DNA of 8,396 nt from Kiritimatiellia bacterium (GTDB lineage Bacteria; Verrucomicrobiota; Kiritimatiellia; SLAD01), in the NCBI GenBank assembly GCA_007125875.1, contig SLCI01000093.1, positions 1-8,396 of the forward strand, read 5' to 3'. Positions 1-5,839 of this stretch are shown here, piece after piece (within the stretch, counting starts at the first letter, position 1; every line of letters starts with the position of its first letter). The position numbers and the translations under genes are program-made. The notes below the pieces were generated by a model. It was not told where the DNA came from, did not search any database, and saw nothing but the letters and a program-made list of their open reading frames with translations.

Positions 1-498
1 GAACTGCTTAACCGAGAAAGGGATCTGCTCGAAACACGTATTGCAGAACATGCGGCGGAAGCCGACGAAGCAACCGATGAGGAACTCGCGCTCGAACAGC
101 GTCGCTCAGCTCAAGACAATGTACTACGGAATGCCACCGCGCAGCTGGAGAGCTCCGATGCCGCCCTGCCCGACCAATTGTCTGCAATCTTCGCCGTCGC
201 GCTTGATAAGCAACGCGAACATCAATCGATTCGTGTCGACCAACAACTACTCGATACACCGAACGACACGCAACGACTCATGGACGTGCTCTATCTTGGT
301 CATGCGCAAGCCTATGCCGTTTCCCGTAATGATCAAAACGCCGCGCACGGCGTTTGGGATGGTCGCGAGTGGACATGGAATTGGGATGCGCGACATGCGC
401 CCGCCATCCGCGAAGCGATCCGCGTCCAGCAAGGCGAACTCGCGCCTCGCTGGACCCGCCTTCCCGTCGTTATTCTGCCCGAGGAGGCGTCGCCATGA
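1..498 (+). CDS. DUF3450 family periplasmic protein, 3' part only
   Basis: The reading frame is open from the first base to the TGA at 496-498, giving 165 visible residues. The start lies outside the window. Family members are typically about 250 residues, so roughly the N-terminal third (signal peptide and first coiled coil) is missing. The visible part begins with a charged, Glu/Arg/Ala-rich helical stretch (residues 1-50 of the fragment). It ends with the family-like C-terminal block: LYLGHAQAY, then a GVWDG-type turn, a Trp-rich WTWNWD segment and an AIREAIRV helix. DUF3450 proteins are predicted coiled-coil periplasmic proteins encoded at the head of TonB-ExbB-ExbD operons. Their biochemical role is not established. 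The stop codon overlaps the next ATG (ATGA), which indicates translational coupling to the long ExbB gene. Family assignment rests on C-terminal pattern and operon position. Confidence 0.82.
   Translation, partial: ELLNRERDLLETRIAEHAAEADEATDEELALEQRRSAQDNVLRNATAQLESSDAALPDQLSAIFAVALDKQREHQSIRVDQQLLDTPNDTQRLMDVLYLGHAQAYAVSRNDQNAAHGVWDGREWTWNWDARHAPAIREAIRVQQGELAPRWTRLPVVILPEEASP
481..486 (+). promoter_or_regulatory. Ribosome binding site GAGGAG of the long exbB gene
   Basis: GAGGAG lies eight bases before the ATG at 495, inside the end of the DUF3450 gene. It decides the start: the same frame is open further upstream (to about 354), but those starts would overlap the DUF3450 gene heavily and have no comparable site. 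The only internal ATG in the repeat array, at 570, has no Shine-Dalgarno sequence. Confidence 0.8.
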
Positions 499-2036
499 GG
501 TTTTCCAACGATTGGAAAAGTGCGAAAAAAATCTTCCAACGATTGGAAAAAACCGCCCAAAAGTTTCCAATGATTGGAAAATCGCGCGAAAAAGTTTCCA
601 ACGACTGGAAAAAACGGCTGAAAAGTTTCCAACGATTGGAAAACGGCCCAAAATTTCTTCCAACGATTGGAAAACTGTGTGTTTTCCTGTTTTGGGTTCC
701 GGCCGCCTCCGCTTCGGTATCCGATGCCCTCTCCACCACTCGCGCTGATATCGAAAACGCTCGCGAAGCCTTGGCGGAGCAGCGGGAAGCGATTGCCGCG
801 GAGCGCACCGAGCTGTCGACGACCTATGAATCGTTGCAAGCCGAGGTGCGGGCGCTGCGCGAGGAATGGCGCTCGGTTCAGCGCGTGACCTCGCGGCAAG
901 CGGCGGAACAAGCCGCGGCGCGACGACAAGCGGAACGAACCGAGGCCAAGCACCGACGCGCCTTGGCTATGCTGACGGAATACCGCCGTGCGGCGGAAAG
1001 TGTGATGTCCGCAGTGCAGCGTCAACGCTACGAGGCTCTATTAGAAAAACTGGATGAAGCTTTGGCGACTGATGAATCGACGGGCACCACGCTCGAATCG
1101 GTCGAGCCCGCGCTGGCGTTGGCACGCGCCACGTCGGATACTGATTTGCCCAGCGTCCGGTTTACTGGATTCGTGATCGATGCAGCGGGACAGGTTCAGC
1201 ACGGTCGCTTGCTTCCGGTTGGCCCAGTGACCTATTTCCAGGGTGACGATGGGTTGACAGGCTATTTGGCGACCGGTGCAGGCGGCCTTGCTCCTGTGCT
1301 GATTGATACACTGCCGCGCCGAGTCCAGGACGATTTAGCCCGTTGGAGTGCAGGCGAGACTCTGTATGCGCCAGTGGATGTTACGGACGGCGCACTACTC
1401 AAAGTGGCGCAGGCACGCGCGACGCTGTTGGAACGAATTCAGCAAGGCGGGGTGGTGATGATTCCCCTCCTCCTGATCGGAGTCGGGTGCTTGATCATTG
1501 TTGTTCGGCGCGCGCTGGCGTTGCGGCGGATGGACATCGATATTGATCAGCCATTGGATCGTATTATTCAAGCACTGCACAAAAACGACTCAGCAACGGC
1601 TCAAACAACGGCAGAGTCACTGAACGCGCCGTGGCAGCCGGTGTTGACCGATGCGGTGACGCATCGCGCCGCGGATCGCGTGTACTTGGAAGAGATCCTG
1701 ATGGATAGGATTGTGATGCAGCGTCCCATGGTGACGAAACAGCTCGGCGCGTTGGCCATTTGTGCGGCGGCGGCACCGTTATTGGGTCTATTGGGAACGG
1801 TGACAGGCATGATTCATACCTTCCAATTGATTACTGTATTCGGCACTGGCGACGCACGCTCACTTTCGGGCGGCATTTCGGAGGCATTGATCACCACGCA
1901 AACGGGTCTGATGATTGCCGTACCGGCTTTGCTGGCGCACGCCTATCTGATGCGACGCGCACGAAATATTTTGTCGGGGCTGGAGCATGCGGCGATTCGG
2001 TTTGTGCGGTCACTTGATACGGAGTCGACACCGTAA
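495..2036 (+). CDS. MotA/TolQ/ExbB proton channel protein, long form with periplasmic coiled coil and repeat-expanded N-terminus
   Basis: This 513-residue protein is a proton-channel subunit that would energise TonB at the inner membrane. Residues 3-59 are translated from the 31-base repeat array and are very basic. Residues 61-73 (LCVFLFWVPAASA) look like a signal-peptide core with an AxA cleavage site after Ala73. Residues about 75-190 are a long Glu/Arg/Ala coiled coil. Residues about 210-310 form a soluble domain (RFTGFVI, YFQGDDG). TM1 is about 319-337 (GGVVMIPLLLIGVG). TM2 is about 417-440 and contains GTVTGM (434-439). TM3 is about 472-490, preceded by GGISEALITTQTG with Glu463 at the position of the functional Glu of ExbB/TolQ. 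The ATG overlaps the upstream stop (ATGA), and the final TAA shares one base with the next ATG. Long ExbB-like proteins with an exported coiled-coil domain are normal in DUF3450-type TonB operons; the repeat-derived leader is not. Confidence 0.9.
   Translation: MRFSNDWKSAKKIFQRLEKTAQKFPMIGKSREKVSNDWKKRLKSFQRLENGPKFLPTIGKLCVFLFWVPAASASVSDALSTTRADIENAREALAEQREAIAAERTELSTTYESLQAEVRALREEWRSVQRVTSRQAAEQAAARRQAERTEAKHRRALAMLTEYRRAAESVMSAVQRQRYEALLEKLDEALATDESTGTTLESVEPALALARATSDTDLPSVRFTGFVIDAAGQVQHGRLLPVGPVTYFQGDDGLTGYLATGAGGLAPVLIDTLPRRVQDDLARWSAGETLYAPVDVTDGALLKVAQARATLLERIQQGGVVMIPLLLIGVGCLIIVVRRALALRRMDIDIDQPLDRIIQALHKNDSATAQTTAESLNAPWQPVLTDAVTHRAADRVYLEEILMDRIVMQRPMVTKQLGALAICAAAAPLLGLLGTVTGMIHTFQLITVFGTGDARSLSGGISEALITTQTGLMIAVPALLAHAYLMRRARNILSGLEHAAIRFVRSLDTESTP
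501..674 (+). repeat. Six-copy array of palindromic 31-base repeats inside the exbB coding sequence
   Basis: The core is TTTCCAACGATTGGAAA, an inverted repeat with a three-base centre. The TTCC of the six cores starts at 503, 534, 565, 596, 627 and 658, so the period is exactly 31 bases. Copy 1 (501-519) is a perfect 8+3+8 palindrome. Copy 3 has TGA at the centre and remains palindromic. Copy 4 has a T-to-C change that shortens its arms. Copies 2 and 6 start CTTCC instead of TTTCC. The 12-14-base linkers are not unique: most are GC-rich then A-rich, roughly CGGCC then AAAAG. The array begins directly after codon 2 of the exbB gene and ends just before the signal-peptide core. If residues 3-59 are the insert, the remainder would read M-R-K-L-C-V-F, an ordinary signal peptide. 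No stop occurs in any forward frame across the array. Confidence 0.97.
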
Positions 2037-2599
2037 TGGAAATGCTGTGGGCTATTCCGGCGTATTGGCGTGATGGTGGACTATTGCTGATTCCGATCGC
2101 GCTGGTGTCGTTTGGGATCTGGGCCTTTTGGCTGCGGCTACGTGCCAGCTTGCGTGTATCGGTTGAGCGAGCACGTGAAACGGAGCGGGAACTGGAGACA
2201 GACTTGGCGAATGGTAAAAGCGCTCCGAACGGCGATGCAGCAGCGCGTCGACGCGTTGAAGCCGAAATACGGGCAGGGAACGAGCGTCTTAATCGTGAGG
2301 TGTTCTTGTTGAAAGCGCTCACGGCGGCTGCCCCCTTGCTCGGCCTGTTGGGCACGGTGACCGGGATGGTGGATACGTTCACGGCGGTTTCACGTCACGG
2401 CGCGGACGGCGCGGTGTTGGTGGCTGAGGGCATTCGTACCGCGCTCTTAACGACGCAGTTTGGCTTGGTAGCGGCGTTGCCGGGTGTGTTTGGGTTGCTT
2501 CAGATTGGTCGGCTGCGCGCGCAATGGCAGCAGGCTGCGCATGCGATAGGCATTATGACTTGGCGTGGCGGTGCGGCACAGGGAGGGACCTATGCTTAA
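2036..2599 (+). CDS. exbB: Second, short MotA/TolQ/ExbB family proton channel protein
   Basis: This 187-residue inner-membrane protein is the compact ExbB of the system. TM1 is about residues 14-34 (GGLLLIPIALVSFGIWAFWL). A charged cytoplasmic stretch follows (about 40-90). TM2 is about 94-112 with the family motif GTVTGM at 106-111, and TM3 is about 140-157 (TQFGLVAALPGVFGLLQI). The position before TM3 reads EGIRTALLTT, where the long paralogue has GGISEALITT; the Glu usual in ExbB/TolQ is therefore Thr135 here. The ATG overlaps the preceding TAA by one base (TAATG), and the nearest GGAG (2021-2024) is 11 bases away, so translation is probably coupled. The end overlaps exbD by eight bases. 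The family is certain; how the two ExbB-like proteins divide the work is not known from sequence. Confidence 0.92.
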   Translation: MEMLWAIPAYWRDGGLLLIPIALVSFGIWAFWLRLRASLRVSVERARETERELETDLANGKSAPNGDAAARRRVEAEIRAGNERLNREVFLLKALTAAAPLLGLLGTVTGMVDTFTAVSRHGADGAVLVAEGIRTALLTTQFGLVAALPGVFGLLQIGRLRAQWQQAAHAIGIMTWRGGAAQGGTYA

Positions 2600-3002
2600 C
2601 CGTGCCAGCAACTTCCACGACGAAGAGCAGTCGGCCGAAGTCAATATCTCCCCGTTGATCGATATCGTTTTTCTGTTGCTGATTTTCTTTATGGTCACCT
2701 CGGTATTTGTCGAGGAAACCGGCATCGAAGTGAACCGACCGACGGCAATGAGCGCGCAGGACTTGGAGCGGCAAAGTATTTTGCTGGCGGTGACTGCGGA
2801 AGGTGCCGTCTATTTCGATGGTCGCACCGTGCCAATGAATGAGTTACGTGGTTTGGTGGCTCGCTTGCAGCGGGAACAGGAACGGCCCGTCATTATTATT
2901 TCCGATGTGGATGCGCGGTCAGGCGCACTGGTCCGTGTGATTGACGAATGCACGCTGGGCGGCGCGACACAGGTGAGCTTGGCTGCCGGGAGGGAGCCAT
3001 GA
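2592..3002 (+). CDS. exbD: ExbD/TolR family biopolymer transport protein
   Basis: This 136-residue single-span inner-membrane protein is the partner of ExbB in the proton-driven motor. After a short cytoplasmic N-terminus (1-18), the membrane span (about 20-41) opens with the family signature ISPLIDIVFLLLIFFMV. Asp24 is the equivalent of the proton-carrying Asp of ExbD/TolR. The periplasmic domain (about 45-136) has the usual VNRPTA start, a DGRTVP turn and the RPVIIISDVDARSGALVRVIDECTLGG-type fold near the end. The start at 2592 is preceded by GGGAGGGA (2581-2588) at normal spacing and overlaps the exbB stop. A GTG 27 bases upstream in the same frame has no such site and would add nine residues. 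The stop overlaps the tonB start (ATGA). Length is normal for the family. Confidence 0.93.
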   Translation: MLNRASNFHDEEQSAEVNISPLIDIVFLLLIFFMVTSVFVEETGIEVNRPTAMSAQDLERQSILLAVTAEGAVYFDGRTVPMNELRGLVARLQREQERPVIIISDVDARSGALVRVIDECTLGGATQVSLAAGREP

Positions 3003-3661
3003 ATCTCGACGCGCTGGCACCGGATATGCGGTGGACACCGGACGTGCTATTTGCGGCGGCGGGTTTGACGCTGATCCTGTTCTCGATTATGCCCGTGGCA
3101 CAATGGCTGAACCGGCCTGATGTCGACTCACTGGTCACACTGCGCGACTTGGAGGTGGTACGACTTCCGCCTCCGCCCCCGCCGCTGTTCGAACCGGCAC
3201 CCCCGCCGGAACCAATGCCAGATCCGATTCAATTATCCGTGCCCACACCGACGCCCCCTGCCCCAGCGCCGACGATGGCCCAGCCGGAGCTGGCGTTTGA
3301 TGCCTCCTTCTTGGCGGGCGACTTTGCGGTGACTTTTGGTCAGCTTGATTGGGCGATCGAGGGAGCCGTATTTGCGCTGACCGACGTAGACACGCCGCCG
3401 ACCGCCGTTTTGCAAGCGCCGCCGCACTATCCGCCGGGGGCACGACACAGCAGGTTGGAAGGCGAGGTGATTTTGCGTTTTGTGGTGACCGCCGAGGGCA
3501 CCGTGGAGACAATAGACGTGATCGAATCGCGGCCTGGCACCGTATTTGTGTCAGCGGCACGGTCTGCAGTGGAGCGCTGGCGCTTTGAACCAGCTCAACG
3601 CGATGGACGAGCGGTGGCTGTACAGGTAGAGGTGCCGCTGGAATTTAGGTTGGAGCGATGA
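2999..3661 (+). CDS. tonB: TonB energy-transducing protein
   Basis: This 220-residue protein is anchored in the inner membrane and spans the periplasm to drive outer-membrane receptors. The membrane anchor is about residues 14-36 (VLFAAAGLTLILFSIMPVAQ). A Pro-rich linker follows from R55-L-P-P-P-P-P-P to about residue 93, with PAPPPEP and PTPTPPAPAP runs. The C-terminal TonB domain is about 141-220: PPHYPPGARHSRLEG, VILRFVVTAEGTV, IESRPG, then AARSAVERWRFEP and a final VPLEFRLER. This matches the YP...A, G.V...F.V...G.V and A..A...W.F.P pattern of the family. The start is preceded by GGGAGGGA (2988-2995), a duplicate of the exbD site, and overlaps the exbD stop. It completes the DUF3450-ExbB-ExbB-ExbD-TonB set. 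Confidence 0.94.
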   Translation: MNLDALAPDMRWTPDVLFAAAGLTLILFSIMPVAQWLNRPDVDSLVTLRDLEVVRLPPPPPPLFEPAPPPEPMPDPIQLSVPTPTPPAPAPTMAQPELAFDASFLAGDFAVTFGQLDWAIEGAVFALTDVDTPPTAVLQAPPHYPPGARHSRLEGEVILRFVVTAEGTVETIDVIESRPGTVFVSAARSAVERWRFEPAQRDGRAVAVQVEVPLEFRLER

Positions 3662-3715
3662 GGAAGAACCGCCTGAGGAGAGAGTCGATTCATGCGTAAT
3701 GCACGTAAATGGAAG

Positions 3716-3790
3716 CGGCGATCTGCAAGCGGACGCCCTACAATATATCACTCCATCCGCCTCTGTAGGGCCGTCGCTTGCGACGTGCCG
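3716..3790. repeat. REPIN-like pair of facing REP palindromes
   Basis: Two 27-base arms (3716-3742 and 3764-3790) are inverted relative to each other around a 21-base centre. Aligned as reverse complements they agree at 19 of 27 positions, including CCCTACA/TGTAGGG next to the centre and GCAAGCG in the middle. The right arm has the layout of a bacterial REP element: GTAGGG followed by a perfect hairpin CGTCGC-TT-GCGACG. The left arm is the more degenerate copy. REPs arranged this way form REPINs, which are moved by RAYT transposases acting in trans; no RAYT gene is in the window. The element lies in the gap between tonB and the TPR gene. Confidence 0.72.
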
Positions 3791-3807
3791 GATAAGATCG
3801 ATATACT
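3778..3807 (+). promoter_or_regulatory. Candidate promoter for the TPR gene
   Basis: TTGCGA (3778-3783) and TATACT (3802-3807) are separated by 18 bases, matching sigma-70 boxes at four and five of six positions. Transcription would start near 3814, about 27 bases before the TPR start. The -35 box falls inside the right REP palindrome. This is a pattern match only. The gene could equally be read through from tonB, since no terminator with a T-run is seen in the gap. Confidence 0.35.
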
Positions 3808-3840
3808 CCAGCGAGCAATGAATCGGAGCAGAGACATCGA

Positions 3841-5106
3841 ATGAGAATGATACGATACATGATGGTTATGCTGATCGCGATCGCTGCCAGCGCCGTGGCC
3901 GAGCGACCAGCGATTTCTCCCCAAGAGGCGACGTTACTGGAGGAGGCGAGCGGGATCGCGGCGACGAATGAAATCGCGGCGCTCGAGCTGATTGAATCGG
4001 CGCGCGGACGTGGACGCGCAGCGGCCCCAGTCGACTATTCAGCCGCTAATCTGCTGGCGGCGCTAGGGCGTTATGAAGAGGCGGAGCAGGCGTATCGCAT
4101 CGCGTTGGACAAAGCGCCGAATTTTGCACAGGCGCAGATCGGGTTGGCACGTGTGTTGGCGCTGTTGGGGCGCTGGGCTGAAGCGGAAGCGCTTTTGCGA
4201 AGCCGGGTAGCGAAGGAGGACGTTCCTGTCGAACACTTGTTACTCTATGGCAATGTGTTGCTAGAAATGAATCGGACGGTCAGCGCAGAGACGATTTTTC
4301 GGCGCGCGGCGCTGCTGGACGGCGATTCGCGGGGCGCATTGGCCGGACTGGCTCGGTGTTTTCTGGCACAGCAACGGTGGACGGAAAGCGCGGCGTTGGC
4401 AGAGGAGTTGGTGACACGCTATCCGGATGAAGCGTCTTATTGGCGCTTGCTGGCCGACACTCAGCTAGCGCAGGGCAATCGACAGGCAGCAGTGATTGCA
4501 CTTGAGGGTGCCTGGCGTATGGGTGCAGCCGATGCCTCGGTCTTGCTTCTGCTCGGTGAGTTACACGTGGCGGCGGATCGAGCCGATGAAGCAGCGCGTG
4601 TATTGAACGCAGCGACAGAGAAAGTCGCGGAGCGGCCGGAAGACTGGCTGCGCTTAGCGGAATCGTTAGTCTGGGCGGGCTTGCTGGAACAGGTTGAAGA
4701 CTTGCTTCGCCGATATGCGGCGGAGGTCGATGAGCGCCCCACACGGTACTTCAGGACGCAAGCGCGCTTGGCCGAGCAGCGGGACGATGCCGAAGCGGTG
4801 CGGGAGGCTTATGCGAATTGGGTGCGGCATGATCCAGTCAATCGCGAGGCCTTGTTGGCATTAGGCGATTGGCATGCGGAACGGGAGGAATGGCATCGCG
4901 CCGAAACGTGGTATGAGCGGTCCGCGCAAGCGCACGCGAATGATGCGGCGCCCTGGTCTCGCCTCGCGCGCTCTGCGTTGGCACGGGAAGCTTACGCACA
5001 GGCTGAGTCACACCTGACTCGCGCTCATGTCTTGGGCGGCGAGGAAAGCGTAGAACGATTACTCCAACAGGTACGAAGACTGCGAGCGTTGCAGGATCAG
5101 GACTGA
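3841..5106 (+). CDS. Exported tetratricopeptide-repeat (TPR) protein of the TonB operon
   Basis: This 421-residue protein has a signal peptide (MRMIRYMMVMLIAIAASAVA, cleavage after Ala20 giving ERPAIS) and then helical TPR repeats almost to the end. Clear repeats start near residue 63 (SAANLLAALGRYEEAEQAYRIALDKAP written in pieces: LLAALGRYEEAEQAYRIAL, 71-89) and near 97 (GLARVLALLGRWAEAEALL). They continue through EALLALGDWHAEREEWHRAE and WSRLARSALAREAYAQAESH near the C-terminus. No membrane span or lipobox is visible after the signal peptide, so it is probably periplasmic. TPR proteins bind other proteins; their role next to this TonB operon type is unproven. The start is supported by the signal peptide, but the ribosome site is weak (GGAG at 3825-3828, or GAGA at 3831) and several ATGs cluster in the first ten codons. 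It is separated from tonB by 179 bases. Confidence 0.87.
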   Translation: MRMIRYMMVMLIAIAASAVAERPAISPQEATLLEEASGIAATNEIAALELIESARGRGRAAAPVDYSAANLLAALGRYEEAEQAYRIALDKAPNFAQAQIGLARVLALLGRWAEAEALLRSRVAKEDVPVEHLLLYGNVLLEMNRTVSAETIFRRAALLDGDSRGALAGLARCFLAQQRWTESAALAEELVTRYPDEASYWRLLADTQLAQGNRQAAVIALEGAWRMGAADASVLLLLGELHVAADRADEAARVLNAATEKVAERPEDWLRLAESLVWAGLLEQVEDLLRRYAAEVDERPTRYFRTQARLAEQRDDAEAVREAYANWVRHDPVNREALLALGDWHAEREEWHRAETWYERSAQAHANDAAPWSRLARSALAREAYAQAESHLTRAHVLGGEESVERLLQQVRRLRALQDQD

Positions 5107-5743
5107 TCAGTGGATAAGCGGCTTCGATCTGGTTGAGCGCATTCTCAGTATACGTGTAGTCACCGTCGCTATACCAGTTTCCAATACTTTTCGGTCTATT
5201 CTCCGAGGACGTGACGGAGCACGTCCCTCCGGAATGCTTCTGCAGTCACTGGTTCTGCTTAGCGTATACCGGAGGGGCAACCTCTGGAGGCCATCTCAAA
5301 ACCTGGCTCATCTTGGATTTGAAGATGCGGTTCACCTCTTCCATGAAGCAGCGGCAGGGCGAGGCTGCCTGCCCGTCCTCCGGCGGGTCTCGCCGAGCCG
5401 CTGGAGCAGGCACAAGATCAAGGGGCTGCCCATGTTCGGATCATACTCACGGCTCATCCAGAGGATTCGCCCTACCAAATCGGGTCGAGACTTAAATGAT
5501 TTGAAATGGGACGAGGTATCTCGCGGCAACACGAGCCGGATTTTGAGACAGCCTCTTTGTGTTGCCCTGAGAATGTACCGAAAAGTTATCGTAACTGGCA
5601 TTAGGCGATTCATTGTCGGTTGATGGCATAATCTCCTTACGACGACTCTACGAGCGGGCAAAAGAATGAGCTTACGGATAGAGCCAGCCCCTTTAACGAA
5701 AGTCGATATCTACAATCAAAAATATTCCATGCAATCTTTTTGT
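5107..5743. other. Gene-free spacer between the TPR gene and the receptor gene
   Basis: I find no convincing gene here. A perfect ten-base palindrome ACTGATCAGT (5102-5111) covers the TPR stop codon. A seven-base hairpin GGACGTG-acggag-CACGTCC lies at 5207-5226; it has no T-run, so it is not a typical terminator. The central part (5264-5578) is bounded by imperfect inverted repeats and is listed separately. From about 5580 to 5743 the sequence becomes increasingly AT-rich and leads into the receptor promoter. No tRNA, rRNA or recognisable riboswitch core was seen. Confidence 0.6.
5264..5578. mobile_element. Degraded IS or MITE-like element with imperfect terminal inverted repeats
   Basis: The stretch 5286-5316 matches the reverse complement of 5526-5556 at 23 of 31 positions without gaps, sharing TCTCAAAA and GGCTC. 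The match extends outward without gaps through GGGCAAC (5275-5281 against 5561-5567) and weakly to 5264/5578. All paired positions share one axis at about 5421, so the arms are about 50 bases each. Most mismatches in the inner 31 bases are transitions, as expected for an old element. The inner edge of the arms, GGCTGTCTCAAAA on the right arm, resembles ends seen in several DNA-transposon IS families, but I cannot assign a family. The inside (about 210 bases) is too short for a transposase. On the - strand it holds short open pieces in different frames (for example FMEEVNRIFKSKMSQVLRW at roughly 5295-5351), which could be a decayed fragment. No clear target duplication was found. Confidence 0.5.
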
Positions 5744-5771
5744 TTGACATATAATACACATGAATTATAAC
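5744..5771 (+). promoter_or_regulatory. Sigma-70 type promoter of the TonB-dependent receptor gene
   Basis: A perfect TTGACA (5744-5749) is followed after 16 bases by TATAAC (5766-5771), five of six matches to the -10 consensus, in an AT-rich stretch. Transcription would begin near 5778, giving a leader of about 60 bases. A second TATAAT (5750-5755) lies directly after the -35 box but has no good partner. The short inverted repeat ATAAT-N8-ATTAT (5751-5768) sits between and over the boxes, where a repressor would act. Confidence 0.6.
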
Positions 5772-5781
5772 TACCACACTT

Positions 5782-5804
5782 AGTGATCAAATGTCACTGC
5801 GTGA
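5782..5804 (+). promoter_or_regulatory. Overlapping inverted repeats in the receptor leader, possible operator or RNA switch
   Basis: AGTGA-N7-TCACT (5782-5798) overlaps TCAC-TGC-GTGA (5794-5804). The TCAC segment can pair with either neighbour, so the two structures exclude each other. They lie just downstream of the expected transcription start and about 25 bases before the Shine-Dalgarno sequence. They could be a protein operator with repeated half-sites or alternating hairpins in the leader RNA. Short arms make chance a real possibility. Confidence 0.3.
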
Positions 5805-5839
5805 TGTTTGACAGAGGAAATAATCAAGAGAGGGAATGG

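Noticed and set aside
501..674. CRISPR array
   Set aside because: The repeats (17-19 bases) and gaps (12-14 bases) are too short, the gaps resemble each other, and the array is in frame within a gene.
41..748. Alternative + strand open frame through the array
   Set aside because: It overlaps the DUF3450 gene in another frame, owes its length to the stop-free array, and has no ribosome site or domain.
247..1025. Open frames on the - strand across the repeat array (for example 247-663, 333-1025, 470-808)
   Set aside because: They exist because the palindromic array has no stops in any frame and overlap well-supported + strand genes. They show no domain.
3658..3699. 13-residue open frame overlapping the tonB stop (ATGA)
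   Set aside because: Too short to support, with no upstream ribosome site of its own. Most likely chance.
3692..3844. 50-codon open frame overlapping the TPR start (ATGA)
   Set aside because: It has a GAGGAG 11 bases upstream and coupling-like overlap, but its body is mostly the REP-like repeat and the peptide has no recognisable feature. Conservation in relatives would be needed.
5177..5184. Solitary half-sites of the array palindrome (TTTCCAA near 5178, TTGGAAA near 8086)
   Set aside because: Seven-base matches are expected about once by chance in a window this long, and no full palindrome accompanies them.
5207..5226. Terminator after the TPR gene
   Set aside because: The hairpin is perfect but has no following T-run and lies 100 bases after the stop.
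5211..5623. Two overlapping + strand open frames (5211-5495 and 5234-5623)
   Set aside because: They have no known domain or convincing ribosome site, and they run across the inverted ends of the presumed mobile element. Composition looks non-coding.
5751..5768. Fur box over the receptor promoter
   Set aside because: ATAAT and ATTAT halves are present, but the spacing is one base off the 19-base consensus and the centre does not match.
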